Positions 6,886-16,700 of a stretch of 44,513 bases of DNA are shown here, one piece after another. The notes under the pieces are model-generated. The model was not told the DNA's origin. It saw only the letters and a program-made list of their open reading frames with translations, and did no database searches. Where the stretch lies: IMG/VR virus record IMGVR_UViG_3300025889_000214, positions 1 to 44,513 of that record; one strand, written 5' to 3'. The translations under genes were made by a program, and so were the position numbers. The stretch comes from a virus. Numbering within the stretch: position 1 is the first letter of the stretch; each line of letters starts with the position of its first letter.

Positions 6886-9800
6886 TTATTCTTCTTTTCG
6901 TTTAAAGAAGTCACTATCTTCTAGGATTGGTGTTGATTGTCCTAACTCTTGTGTTGGTCTTTCGCTTTCTGGTAGGGTTGCCATATTTGTCCTGTCTTCT
7001 TCGCTTATAACGCCATAGCCTGCCACGTCTGATGCGGTAACTACATCTCCAACATATTTTTTTGTAAAATCAAAGTTAATATCTACTTTTTTGCCGGACG
7101 ATTTTGATGTAATCCTAACTTTAAACTTTTTACCCCAAGCGTTATCCACTCCTGAACCCAAAGGCGCAACACCTCCAAGCCCCAATCCATATGCTGATTT
7201 AAAATTATCAGTTATATCTGTATCTATAATTGTGTTTTCAAAACTTGGTTTGATTTCCAAGTATTTTCTGAACGATTGTGTATATTGATAATAATCTTTA
7301 TCTTCCAATTGAATTACTTTGAACTCTGGGAATATAAACCCAGCCTGATCGTTAACAACAACTTCATAAACCGGCGATGGGTTTGAAAGGTTGTCGTGGA
7401 CATCCATCGATCTAAAAGTGTAATAATACTTTTTATTTGGCAGCAAGCGGTCTCTATAGGTTGCTCCGGCATATTTTCCTTGAAGGTCGATCTCTCTTCT
7501 TATTTGTTGATCAAAGTCTTTGTACGACTTTGGCCTCTCTTCCAATCGGAATATTTGAAACTTTCTATTTTCATCGTCTGTTTTGAAAAGCAACCTTCCG
7601 TTCCGATCAGTTCCCTTGCTTTTGATCAGATTATTAAAATAATCTTCTTCAATGTCGTTAAAAGGAATTGGCTTTTCATACATTCTTGTAGTTTGCGTTT
7701 TCAAACTAATAAAGATTTGATTGTTCTTGCCTTTCACGCCGGAAAAATGAACTTCCGGATAGATTGGAGGATTTTCCAAAACTTTCCCTTCGATAGAGAA
7801 TAGCGGCACCTCCATAAGAACAATATAATCAGATGTACTAATTTTTATCTTATCAAAATCCGTTGTGAATAAATTTCTTCCCTGTGCTATTTCAAAGTTT
7901 CTTATTGCGGTATTGAAATATTCATTTGTAGTTGCTGTGATTTCTTTTCGCAAATCAGATGTAGTTGTGAGCCCCTCTGTTATAAGAAGACCGGTTGTAA
8001 ACAAAAGAACAAAATTAACCATAGCGTCTCTATAGCCCGCAATTGGGAAGCCCAATTGTTGCTGCGCCTGTGGGTTGGAAAAGATACTTTTTGTTGTCCC
8101 CCCTCCAGAGTTAATATAGAAATCATAAACGACCGTGTCAATTTGCTTAAACAACTGATCATAATAGCCGCGCCTACCACTGGCGGAAGTAAATCCTGTA
8201 AAATACTTCTGAAAGTCAAGCTGTGCATTTTGTAAATTTCTAAAAAGATTTTGGAAATCTAAAAGTATTGCCAAGATAGTGAGATTGAATGCTTGTTTCT
8301 GTCCTGAACTTTTATAGTTTGAGGTATTTGTTTTTTCCCATTGCCTAATGTATGTCAAAATACGATTTTCAAAAGTGTCTAAACCTTTTCCAAGATTTGC
8401 GGCTAGTTTAATTTTGGGGCTGTTTATAAAAAATTCCGTTCTCAAATCTCTCATCAAGTTCATGAACGTCTTCCATCTAAAAGCATTTTTATCGTCTGCA
8501 TAAAACGGAGAGTAATAATATTTCTTTGCTAATACAAGAGGATAAGCGCTAATCTCGTACTCGTATTGCTTATCATACTTAACTTGTGCATCAAAAAAGT
8601 TCAACAATTTTCTTCTTGTTTTGCTTTCTTCTGCCGGTGATGGTAATATAAATGTTTGAAGTTGATTACCATTTCGATCTTTTTTAACGATCTTGTAAAA
8701 CAAAATTTCGTGAGGGGTCTCACTTGAATCAATAAAACACTGCTTTGCTGTTAAACTATTTTTATTGACCAAATTTTTGAAACCTATATTAGCTGCCTCC
8801 AGCATAAGGTCTTGAAAAAACTTATAAGTTGTATTATTTTGATATTTTTGTATTGCTTCGCTGGATTCTCCCAGAACGGTCACATTTTTATTGTTGGCTA
8901 TGTTTAAAATATTTTTAAGAACTGTTTGTGATTGCTTTTTATAATCTAAAAAGAAATCTGTCAGATCCCAAGTCTTATAGCCCACCTTGTCTAGAGAAAA
9001 ATCCAAAGGCAATTTTGCTTTCCCTACATTTCCAAACTCAACAAAAGAAAGTTGAGAAATGTATTCAAGACTATCAAACTTTGATATACTGCTAGCGGTC
9101 AAGTTATTGACACTTTCTTGTGTTAATTGCCCACCTACTCGCTGTGTAGTGTTTCCTTCTGACCGGATCACCAAGTCATACAAATTTAAATCAGTATTTG
9201 TTTTTTTGAAAAGGTTTTTGAAGTCATCCAGATCATCTTCTTTCCCAGTAAGAGTTGGGGGCTCGTATGGAAACTCCAAATAAAAACCAAAGTTTGCACC
9301 ACCTCTATATTGTTCTGCTAATTGATTATATTCAATAACATCATCTTGGGTTACAACATAGTTTTTTGCTTTATTCTTTGTAGTTTGTGGCGCATTTTTA
9401 AAGTAATCTTCTTTTGCCGGAAGATAGCCATTTTGATATTCTTGAAAACTAAAATTAATAGTATTCATTCTATTTTTTAGCTTTACCTCATCTCCGCCAT
9501 ACGACATAAGTTCCAAATATTCTTTATCAAAGTTTTTAACATCTTGATCTGTCAAACTTTCCTTCAAGAAAGAAAACATATGTGCATTTGGGATAATCCA
9601 CTCTTCTTGATTTGTTCTTTCGATTAGTTTTTCATAATCTCTCAAATAAAAGTTGTAAACAAATTCAGATTGAAAAGTAGAAATCCTAGGATCATTATCA
9701 ACAAATCCGGATTGATGATCTGGCCTTCCAGAGGAGACTTGGTTTTGCCTTACTTCCTCTTGAGAGAAAGGTATGTCTAAGACAAAGTTCAAATAAACAA

Positions 9801-10212
9801 ATTCTTTTCCTTTAACGTACTTTTCAAAATCTGATAATGCTTTCGTCTCTTTACTTGAAGGTACGTCAAAAGAAATGGTATCTTTATTGACTTCTGTCGT
9901 GCTAGACTTAACTTGCCCACTAGCGACATCTTTGATCAGAGAGCTAACATCTCCTGTCTGGGAAGTTATGAAGCTATCAAAACCATAGCCGTCCACCGAA
10001 GAGCGAAAGATATCAACACTACTGCCCAAAGAACCAAAATAAATGTCTTTGGAAATAATTCTCAAATGTTTTGAACGAAGGTTCTTGCCTTTTATAATAT
10101 TCGGTTGTGATTTAACCGGTGTAAATGGCAAGCCAGTGCTCGGGCCGGTTGGCTTACTCTTTTTAGCAGCAGACTCTTCTTGGCAAATATTAGTAATTTT
10201 TGTATTAGCCAT
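6886..10212 (-). CDS. Large virion structural protein, 1108 residues
   Basis: A large, mostly beta and mixed alpha/beta protein with no recognisable enzymatic motif, placed in the middle of the tail operon. About residues 800-960 contain strands of Ig/fibronectin-III character, including KKYYYTFRSMDVHDNLSNPS, followed by VYEVVV. Such segments are frequent in tail fibres and baseplate proteins and usually mediate surface or subunit contacts. The N-terminus is Lys/Ser/Pro-rich and probably disordered, and the last 40 residues are also polar and low in hydrophobics. The central part has a hydrophobic stretch (VNFVLLFTTGLLITEGL) that is probably a buried helix rather than a membrane anchor. The start codon lies 2 bases from the stop of the preceding gene. 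Exact role unknown; large baseplate or tail-tip component inferred from context. Confidence 0.85.
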   Translation of the reverse strand: MANTKITNICQEESAAKKSKPTGPSTGLPFTPVKSQPNIIKGKNLRSKHLRIISKDIYFGSLGSSVDIFRSSVDGYGFDSFITSQTGDVSSLIKDVASGQVKSSTTEVNKDTISFDVPSSKETKALSDFEKYVKGKEFVYLNFVLDIPFSQEEVRQNQVSSGRPDHQSGFVDNDPRISTFQSEFVYNFYLRDYEKLIERTNQEEWIIPNAHMFSFLKESLTDQDVKNFDKEYLELMSYGGDEVKLKNRMNTINFSFQEYQNGYLPAKEDYFKNAPQTTKNKAKNYVVTQDDVIEYNQLAEQYRGGANFGFYLEFPYEPPTLTGKEDDLDDFKNLFKKTNTDLNLYDLVIRSEGNTTQRVGGQLTQESVNNLTASSISKFDSLEYISQLSFVEFGNVGKAKLPLDFSLDKVGYKTWDLTDFFLDYKKQSQTVLKNILNIANNKNVTVLGESSEAIQKYQNNTTYKFFQDLMLEAANIGFKNLVNKNSLTAKQCFIDSSETPHEILFYKIVKKDRNGNQLQTFILPSPAEESKTRRKLLNFFDAQVKYDKQYEYEISAYPLVLAKKYYYSPFYADDKNAFRWKTFMNLMRDLRTEFFINSPKIKLAANLGKGLDTFENRILTYIRQWEKTNTSNYKSSGQKQAFNLTILAILLDFQNLFRNLQNAQLDFQKYFTGFTSASGRRGYYDQLFKQIDTVVYDFYINSGGGTTKSIFSNPQAQQQLGFPIAGYRDAMVNFVLLFTTGLLITEGLTTTSDLRKEITATTNEYFNTAIRNFEIAQGRNLFTTDFDKIKISTSDYIVLMEVPLFSIEGKVLENPPIYPEVHFSGVKGKNNQIFISLKTQTTRMYEKPIPFNDIEEDYFNNLIKSKGTDRNGRLLFKTDDENRKFQIFRLEERPKSYKDFDQQIRREIDLQGKYAGATYRDRLLPNKKYYYTFRSMDVHDNLSNPSPVYEVVVNDQAGFIFPEFKVIQLEDKDYYQYTQSFRKYLEIKPSFENTIIDTDITDNFKSAYGLGLGGVAPLGSGVDNAWGKKFKVRITSKSSGKKVDINFDFTKKYVGDVVTASDVAGYGVISEEDRTNMATLPESERPTQELGQSTPILEDSDFFKRKEE

Positions 10213-10214
10213 TT

Positions 10215-12707
10215 TTATTCTCTAGACCTCTCTTCTCTAATGAAGTATTCATTATAAATAGCAAATTGAGAATCTTTTTGAACTGGCTTGGCTCTAAATA
10301 AATAAGTCTTTCCTTCTTCCAAAGGCTCACTGTATTCTAGGAATATAGGCGATCTCATAATATTTTCTTTGTTTGGGTTCTTTTGATATCCTGAAAGGTA
10401 TTCCAGCCGGACTGTGGCGGTCGGAACTTCTGCGTCAACCTTGGAAAGCGCATCGTTAAAGGCAGCATTCTCAAAAGACATTCCTAAATTATCAGAGAAA
10501 ATAAACTTTTTATCACCTTCATCTAGTCTTTCTAACTGTTTTAGTTTTTTATCTGGCTGTTCACCGGTGGTTGCCGATGGAATAAAGTTGTAAACAATGC
10601 CTTGAGGAAAAGTCAATACTTCTTCTTTTTCTATTGTCTCTTGTTCGCCAGAGAAAAGAACTTCTTCATTATATTCAAACGCTTCATTATAGCTAGCAGG
10701 AACAAAAATGTTTTTAAATACAAATTTAATTGGTTCTAACCTAACTTGTCTAGTTTTGTTTTGGTTTGATTGGTTTTTCACATTTTTAGTTTCTAAATCT
10801 TTTGCGTTTGTCAACTGCTGCAAAGAAACAACAAAATCTTCAATATTCTTTTGAAGATTTTTAAACTGCTCAACATCTGTATTGCTCAGATTGTAGCTTT
10901 GCATAAACTCTTCCCTAGTATAAGAAAGATTTGGGCTGTAAGTGACTTCTTCAAAAGAGAACATTTGTATTTCGCCGGCTGAAATAACATCTGTAAAAAG
11001 AGTTATGGGCGTGGTATAGCTTAAAACAACATCTTCACCGGTGAATTGGTCTTCTTCTTTTTTGAAGATCTCTTCTTTTACTCTTTTTCTTTTCAAAGTA
11101 AGAGCGCCAATTGCAAAATCAGCTAAAAAGTTGGTAGTTAAAGCATCGTAAACTTCATTTGCGACTTGATCAATGTCCTTTTGCATGCCATTTCCGCCAG
11201 TTTCAGCGAAACTTCTAGAAAACTCTCTTGTTACTTTATCGTAATTTTCTTCTTTTTTGGCCTCTTCGAATGCGTTATTCAACAACCTTTGAGAGTCTGT
11301 CAGTCTTTTGATCAAAGTTTCCACATTCTGCTTGAATGTTTCTGAAATTTTGACTTCCAATGAGTATTGATGGCGACCAGAGACCACTGTCGCGGCTCCT
11401 CTGTCGTATATTTCAAATGTTTTTACTGTATCCCCTGTTAACCCTTTTTGAACAAAATCTAAAAGGCTTTCTGGAAGTTCTGAATGTTGTTTAATAAGCT
11501 CAAACAGATCCAAAGAAAACAAAACCTTTACATCTCCGCTCTTTTCCTTTGATAAATAAATATCAGAATTTGGAGTTGGGATTTGAACTGTTTGTATCTT
11601 CTTATTCAAGCCAATATCCAACTTTTTATCTACTGTTTTTAAATTACTTACAACCGGCTTCAACAGATCATCAGAGAGATCTTGCTTTGAGAACAAAACA
11701 TCCATAAAGAAAAGCTGTCTGGGTATAAACGTGAAGTCTGCCCTCAGATTATCCGCTGCATAATATTTCTGATTTTCAAAGAAAAAGGAAAACGCACCGT
11801 TCCAAAACTCTTGGGAGCCTTTATCAAAGTAGTAAGCTCTAATTCTCTTATAAGAAACAACTTCGGAATTAGATGTTTTCTCAATCTTTATTGCGTCCCA
11901 CAGCCCATTGTTCTGATTATTCAACATATCTAATACTTGATTTTTCGTATTGTTCAAAAAATCTCTGGAAAAGTCAGGCTGACTGAAAAAAGTGCGAACT
12001 ACGACATAATGCTCGTATTGGCCTGTTAAAAACTTCTCTGGTATTTCAATCTGCGCTTCAAAGAAATACTTATTTTCTAATTTATTGCTTTTATTTTCAA
12101 GATCAGTTATGCTTAAAAATGATTTCTTCTCTCTTTTAAAGTCAATTTGATTTGTATAGCCGACATAATCATCAAAAAGAGAAGTTCTTGTAATGCTTTC
12201 ATTCTCTATTTCGTCTGTGTTCGGCACCAAATAAGCCTTGAATTTAAAATATTCTAGAAAATCTTCCCAAAACCACTCATCTGACAAGAAATCTCCAGAA
12301 ACTTTAACTTTGATTGACAAAACTTTGTTCAAAAGAGGACCACGGTCATTCAACTTAAGATCAATAATCTCTGGCATAGGGAAAGAAGCGTGAATAGTCT
12401 TCAAAAAAGGGTGTATGTCTCCGCCACCACTTAAAGAATTCAGAGCATTGGATAAGGCTGTTGGGTCTACAGTGGGCGCAACAGAGACAGTTTGCACTCC
12501 AGTTCCGTCTTCGGGCTGCTGCGAGGTTACAGACAAGGCAGACTGCAAATCTGTTGGTGCCCCTGCCGCTTGGCTCAGAATGTCGCCCGGATCTGGGAGT
12601 GGACTTTCTCCAAGCCCCGGCTCGGTCACTAATTGATTGCCGGCTTGGTTTCCCATTCCCGGATCAGCTAACCCCCCTATGAAATCATCATAGCCAAAAT
12701 CTGACAT
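10215..12707 (-). CDS. Large virion structural protein, 830 residues
   Basis: This protein begins with about 90 residues of low-complexity Gly/Pro/Asp/Ala/Gln sequence (for example PGMGNQAGNQLVTEPGLGES), likely disordered, followed by a long, mostly beta-strand region and a helical segment near residues 430-520. The C-terminus (GKTYLFRAKPVQ) again looks like an Ig/FN3 strand and resembles the C-terminal style of the 1108-residue neighbour. No catalytic motif or membrane segment is visible. Its ATG overlaps the stop of the 350-residue gene by one base (TAATG-type), so the two are translationally coupled. The role is inferred only from position between other tail proteins: likely a baseplate or tail-appendage component. 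Confidence 0.85.
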   Translation of the reverse strand: MSDFGYDDFIGGLADPGMGNQAGNQLVTEPGLGESPLPDPGDILSQAAGAPTDLQSALSVTSQQPEDGTGVQTVSVAPTVDPTALSNALNSLSGGGDIHPFLKTIHASFPMPEIIDLKLNDRGPLLNKVLSIKVKVSGDFLSDEWFWEDFLEYFKFKAYLVPNTDEIENESITRTSLFDDYVGYTNQIDFKREKKSFLSITDLENKSNKLENKYFFEAQIEIPEKFLTGQYEHYVVVRTFFSQPDFSRDFLNNTKNQVLDMLNNQNNGLWDAIKIEKTSNSEVVSYKRIRAYYFDKGSQEFWNGAFSFFFENQKYYAADNLRADFTFIPRQLFFMDVLFSKQDLSDDLLKPVVSNLKTVDKKLDIGLNKKIQTVQIPTPNSDIYLSKEKSGDVKVLFSLDLFELIKQHSELPESLLDFVQKGLTGDTVKTFEIYDRGAATVVSGRHQYSLEVKISETFKQNVETLIKRLTDSQRLLNNAFEEAKKEENYDKVTREFSRSFAETGGNGMQKDIDQVANEVYDALTTNFLADFAIGALTLKRKRVKEEIFKKEEDQFTGEDVVLSYTTPITLFTDVISAGEIQMFSFEEVTYSPNLSYTREEFMQSYNLSNTDVEQFKNLQKNIEDFVVSLQQLTNAKDLETKNVKNQSNQNKTRQVRLEPIKFVFKNIFVPASYNEAFEYNEEVLFSGEQETIEKEEVLTFPQGIVYNFIPSATTGEQPDKKLKQLERLDEGDKKFIFSDNLGMSFENAAFNDALSKVDAEVPTATVRLEYLSGYQKNPNKENIMRSPIFLEYSEPLEEGKTYLFRAKPVQKDSQFAIYNEYFIREERSRE

Positions 12708-13759
12708 TATTCACACTCCTCGTCCAACGTTGAAATAAACAAATCAATCCCACCTTCGCTTAAATTATTGTCATAAACAGATGTGGCTCTCTGCTCTGCC
12801 AACACTTCGTCACAATTGATTGGATTTTTAAAGAAAAGAGTTGTGTCGTCTTTTTCTTCGTTTCTACAAACTAAAACCTGATCAACGTCCGCATCGTATG
12901 ATATATCTAAATAATAAGATACAAATCCATTGTTAACTTTGTCCAGTGAATCTAAAATTTCCGTATCAGGTTCGACCAAAAGATTATTTTGAATTTGTTT
13001 TTCTTCTTTCAAAAACTTCAATGGTACTAAAAATTCAGTATTCGTCGCAGATACAGGAGTTTCTTTTAAATCAACAACCTCAAACACTTCAATTTCAAAG
13101 TTATCTTTCAAAGAAAGTGTGTTTTTCTCCTCCACCTTTAATAAGATCTTGCCTTCTTTGATTTCCAAAGTTGTTCCATCTCCAAAAACAACTTCTGAAT
13201 TGAAAAAAGCACTTTCTTCTCTTTCACAAGGCTCTAGATCATTGAATTGATCAACGTTTTCAGAGCTTGGTCGCACTTCGTATTGAATACTTTCTTGATC
13301 GATATTAATTTGCGGGATTGGAATATCTCTGCTCTCCGCCGATGCTGTTAAAAAGTTATTAGAACCTGTGATCTCTGCTGAGAAGCAAGAAATAGCCCAA
13401 GCAGGGGCGTTGTTATTTGTATTCCTAGAAGCTCCAAGTTGGTTTTCAAACGTTGAGTTAAAATCCATAAGCGGCAAAACATTCTTTTCAAACTCATCTG
13501 GAATAAGAATGGGATTTTTTGCAAAACGATCTGCTTGTTCATAATCGTCAACATCTTTCATAAAGATTGTTTCGTTTTTAACACGATATTGAACATCGTT
13601 TTGAACTTCTGTTAAGCCACCTTTTGCGCCATCATACATAATTCCATCATCAAAAAAAGCATAATAAGCCGGCTTCATCATTCCCTTGGAAAGCAATTGG
13701 CGACCATAGGAAGTTAATTGAATTTCCATAACTTCTTCTTTTTTATCAAAAAATTCCAT
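12707..13759 (-). CDS. Tail/baseplate structural protein with LTxxGRxLLS motif, acidic
   Basis: A 350-residue acidic protein beginning MEFFDKKEEVMEIQLTSYGR, then QLLSKG and a PAYYAFFDDGIMYD segment. The opening LTxxGRxLLSxG...FDD pattern is one I associate with tail-module proteins of marine T4-like phages, and it is shared more loosely with the 308-residue protein at 5918-6844. The remainder has alternating beta strands and many Glu/Asp residues, with no enzyme motif. Its start overlaps the stop of the 2818-residue gene by one base, and its own stop overlaps the next start by one base, so it is embedded in a coupled translational series. A structural role next to the giant protein, perhaps as connector or chaperone, is inferred from context. 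Confidence 0.83.
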   Translation of the reverse strand: MEFFDKKEEVMEIQLTSYGRQLLSKGMMKPAYYAFFDDGIMYDGAKGGLTEVQNDVQYRVKNETIFMKDVDDYEQADRFAKNPILIPDEFEKNVLPLMDFNSTFENQLGASRNTNNNAPAWAISCFSAEITGSNNFLTASAESRDIPIPQINIDQESIQYEVRPSSENVDQFNDLEPCEREESAFFNSEVVFGDGTTLEIKEGKILLKVEEKNTLSLKDNFEIEVFEVVDLKETPVSATNTEFLVPLKFLKEEKQIQNNLLVEPDTEILDSLDKVNNGFVSYYLDISYDADVDQVLVCRNEEKDDTTLFFKNPINCDEVLAEQRATSVYDNNLSEGGIDLFISTLDEECE

Positions 13760-16700
13760 TATTCTTCACCTTCCAAAATCTTTCCAAGCTTGATACCCGC
13801 TTCTTCTGCTGTATCTTTTGGCACAATTTTAAGAGTTGCTTCCACCTTTGCCATCTCAACAATGGAGCAGTAGTCGTATGGCCAGTTATAACCATAGTCA
13901 TCAATTGCCGTCTCTCTCAAGTTAACTACATCTAAATAATCTTTTCTTGCTTTTTGTTTAACTTTAAAGATCAGCCAACGAACATCTGATGGAATCTCTT
14001 TTCCGTGGAAGAATTCATCTTTTCCAGTCATATGCTTGATTGTAACTTCGTCAAACTCTTCATTTCCGGTCAAGGACGCGTCTGGCATAACACCTTGCCA
14101 CATGTAGGCTAGGTCTTGCTGATCAAACTCTACATCGAATTCAAAAAGATACATAACAAAAGGATTGATATCCCTATACTTAACAAAGTTATAGTTAGGC
14201 GGGATAACATAGTTTTGCATTCTTCTGTACATTCTTGTCAACGTAGTGTCTTTATTGTCTTTTATCTGCTGCTCCAAGATCTCACGGTCAACAGAGAAGA
14301 AGTTTTGTTTTTCAATAACAGTCAAATCCGCTTCTTCTTGTGAAATATTCTCCCTCTCCAAGAAAGGAATGGCAACAATTGCTTCTTTAATAACAGTTTT
14401 TTCTGCGATTGCTCCAATTCTTTTCTTTTCTGGTTTAAAGCCCAACTGATCCGCCAAAGAGCCGGTATTGTTCGTTGTAAAGTAAGAGCCGGAAAAACTT
14501 GGCAAGACCGAAAGGAAAATGCCTTCTTTTTCATTGGTTGGCAATTCACCCAAGCCACTCCACATCCCGCGAGAATGGAAAACAACCGCCTCCTGTTCGT
14601 AAAAGTTCAAGACAGGGCATTCGTATTTAGTAGAAATTCTCCAAGATGCCTTGTTTGTATTCAAAGGCTCACCAAGCTCAATTGATACATCTGCTTGTGG
14701 TTGAAATACGTTATTAATATTCAACAGGTTGTCCGTTAAAACATTTGTCGTCTCAATTGACAAATTTGAAGTTGAAGAAAGTTCTTTTTGCCGAACAACT
14801 GACTGTAAATCTCTTGTCACAACCTTGATATCCGGCTGTGTTATTTTACCCAACAAGTTGACGCTCGAAGAGAGGGACATTTGGTAAGCAATTGCCGCAC
14901 CATTATAAGTTGCAGTTCCTTGAATTGGATCTCCATCCAACCCTTCGTTGAAATAGGTGATACTAGAACTTTTTTGAACTTCTTCTAGTGTATATCTTCT
15001 AGTTTCTGTCGGCGTAAATTCAACCCTAGCCACACTTTTTCCATAAAAATAAGGCGGAGTGTAAGGCGCATAGGATGGATCAGAAGCTATGTAGGAAGCG
15101 GAAATATTCAACCCGGCATCGCCACCTGCATACCACTCGCCATCAGCGCGATCAACGCCGAAAGGAGGACCGAATGTTCTTCCTTTTCTTCCGGGATCTG
15201 TAAAGATTGTCTGTAATAGGTTAGAACCTGTTCCTTCGTTTTCAACCCAAACCTCGTCAAACATAACATGGTTGGAAGTTTGCTGCAAAGCGATATCCAT
15301 ATAATAAGTTTTGCCGGCTTCAAACAGTTTAAAGTTTTCTTCAACATCGGACACAAAAGAAGTAAAACTTTTTTCTTTCAAAAAGAAGTTGGCAGACTCT
15401 GCCAAGTAATTGTTCATTGCCTTTTCATAAAGATTAGAAGCCCTTACTCCATCCCATCTAAAAGTCACAAAAGGTCTAGATTGACCTCCTTCCTCTAGAG
15501 CACCGGTGACAAAACTGGGGCATAAATAAGGAATGTCCAAATTAGTTGGAAACTTGTTCAGATCTGTCAACGCTTCAAATGGAACTCGGATTGGATCGCC
15601 CATTCCAGTAATCACGTTTGAAGAAGATGGAAAGTGATCAAAATTTCCTTTTATATTGTTAGTATATGTATCTGTTGCCCACCCTTGTTCACTTTCCAAG
15701 AGAAAATCAACAGCAATACCGGACTTGATAGTGTTAAAGAAAATGCCGGGGGCGAAGAGAGGTTGTAGTGCCGCTTGAAGCATCGCCGGCCTCATATTAG
15801 CATTGATCTGTTCTTGATTATACAATGACGTTCCGTATAATTCACCGTCTGTAGTGCTGGTCTTGAATATCCCCTTTGCTGAGTTTTGGTTTGCCTCGAC
15901 CGCGCCATGTTCTGTGTTGGTATATGCGGTTAAGCTTGGCCCAACTGATTGAGAAAACAGTGTTCCAAGTTGCACCGAACGGTTCATTGGATAAAAACCT
16001 TGCTTTGGAAGAAATTTTTTCACACCCTTACATGTGAGAGTTACTTCGCCTGTTTTTCCTATCTTATCGTGGTCTTCTTTGACCACTTTAAAGCCTTGTA
16101 GGAATTCAGTATTAACATAATCTTTATAAAAATCTGCGTTGTAATTCGAAATTTCAGTTTCAGCACTTGAAGTAGTATTGATTGCGCCTTTTAAATCCAA
16201 AAACTTTTTATTTGTTGCTCTAAAGTTTGCACCTTTTTGATCAACATAATAAGACATGTGCTCTGAAATATTAAACTCTGGTATGATAGCATAATCATCT
16301 GTAAGAAACTTAATGCTTTCATTATACTCTGCAAAGGAAGCGAAGAAAGGCTCTCTCTCACTCAAAGCAGGCACCCTATATGTGTGTCCATGATAGGGAG
16401 TGATTTCCCTTAGTTGATAAACCGAGCCCGTTCCAACTGGTGATTTAACTTTATTAACATAAGATAAGGATGCAGTTGGCAAGTAGTGGTTGTAGATACC
16501 ATCGGCAAACAAAGAAGAAGAAACAGATGCTGTAATTGTAATTCCAGCAATTGCTAGTTCATCTGCTCCAAATTGTGTGAGGTATTGTGCATTTTTCATT
16601 GCTCGCCCGGAACCAAAAATACCTTCGTTTTTAAAACCACGGTTGTTCAAAGGCGCAGCGTGTCCAATCTCTTTTGTTTGATAAAAATAATTTTCTTTAT

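Noticed and set aside
10253-10260. TATAAATA box within the 830-residue structural gene
   Set aside because: It is on the plus strand, opposite to all genes around it.
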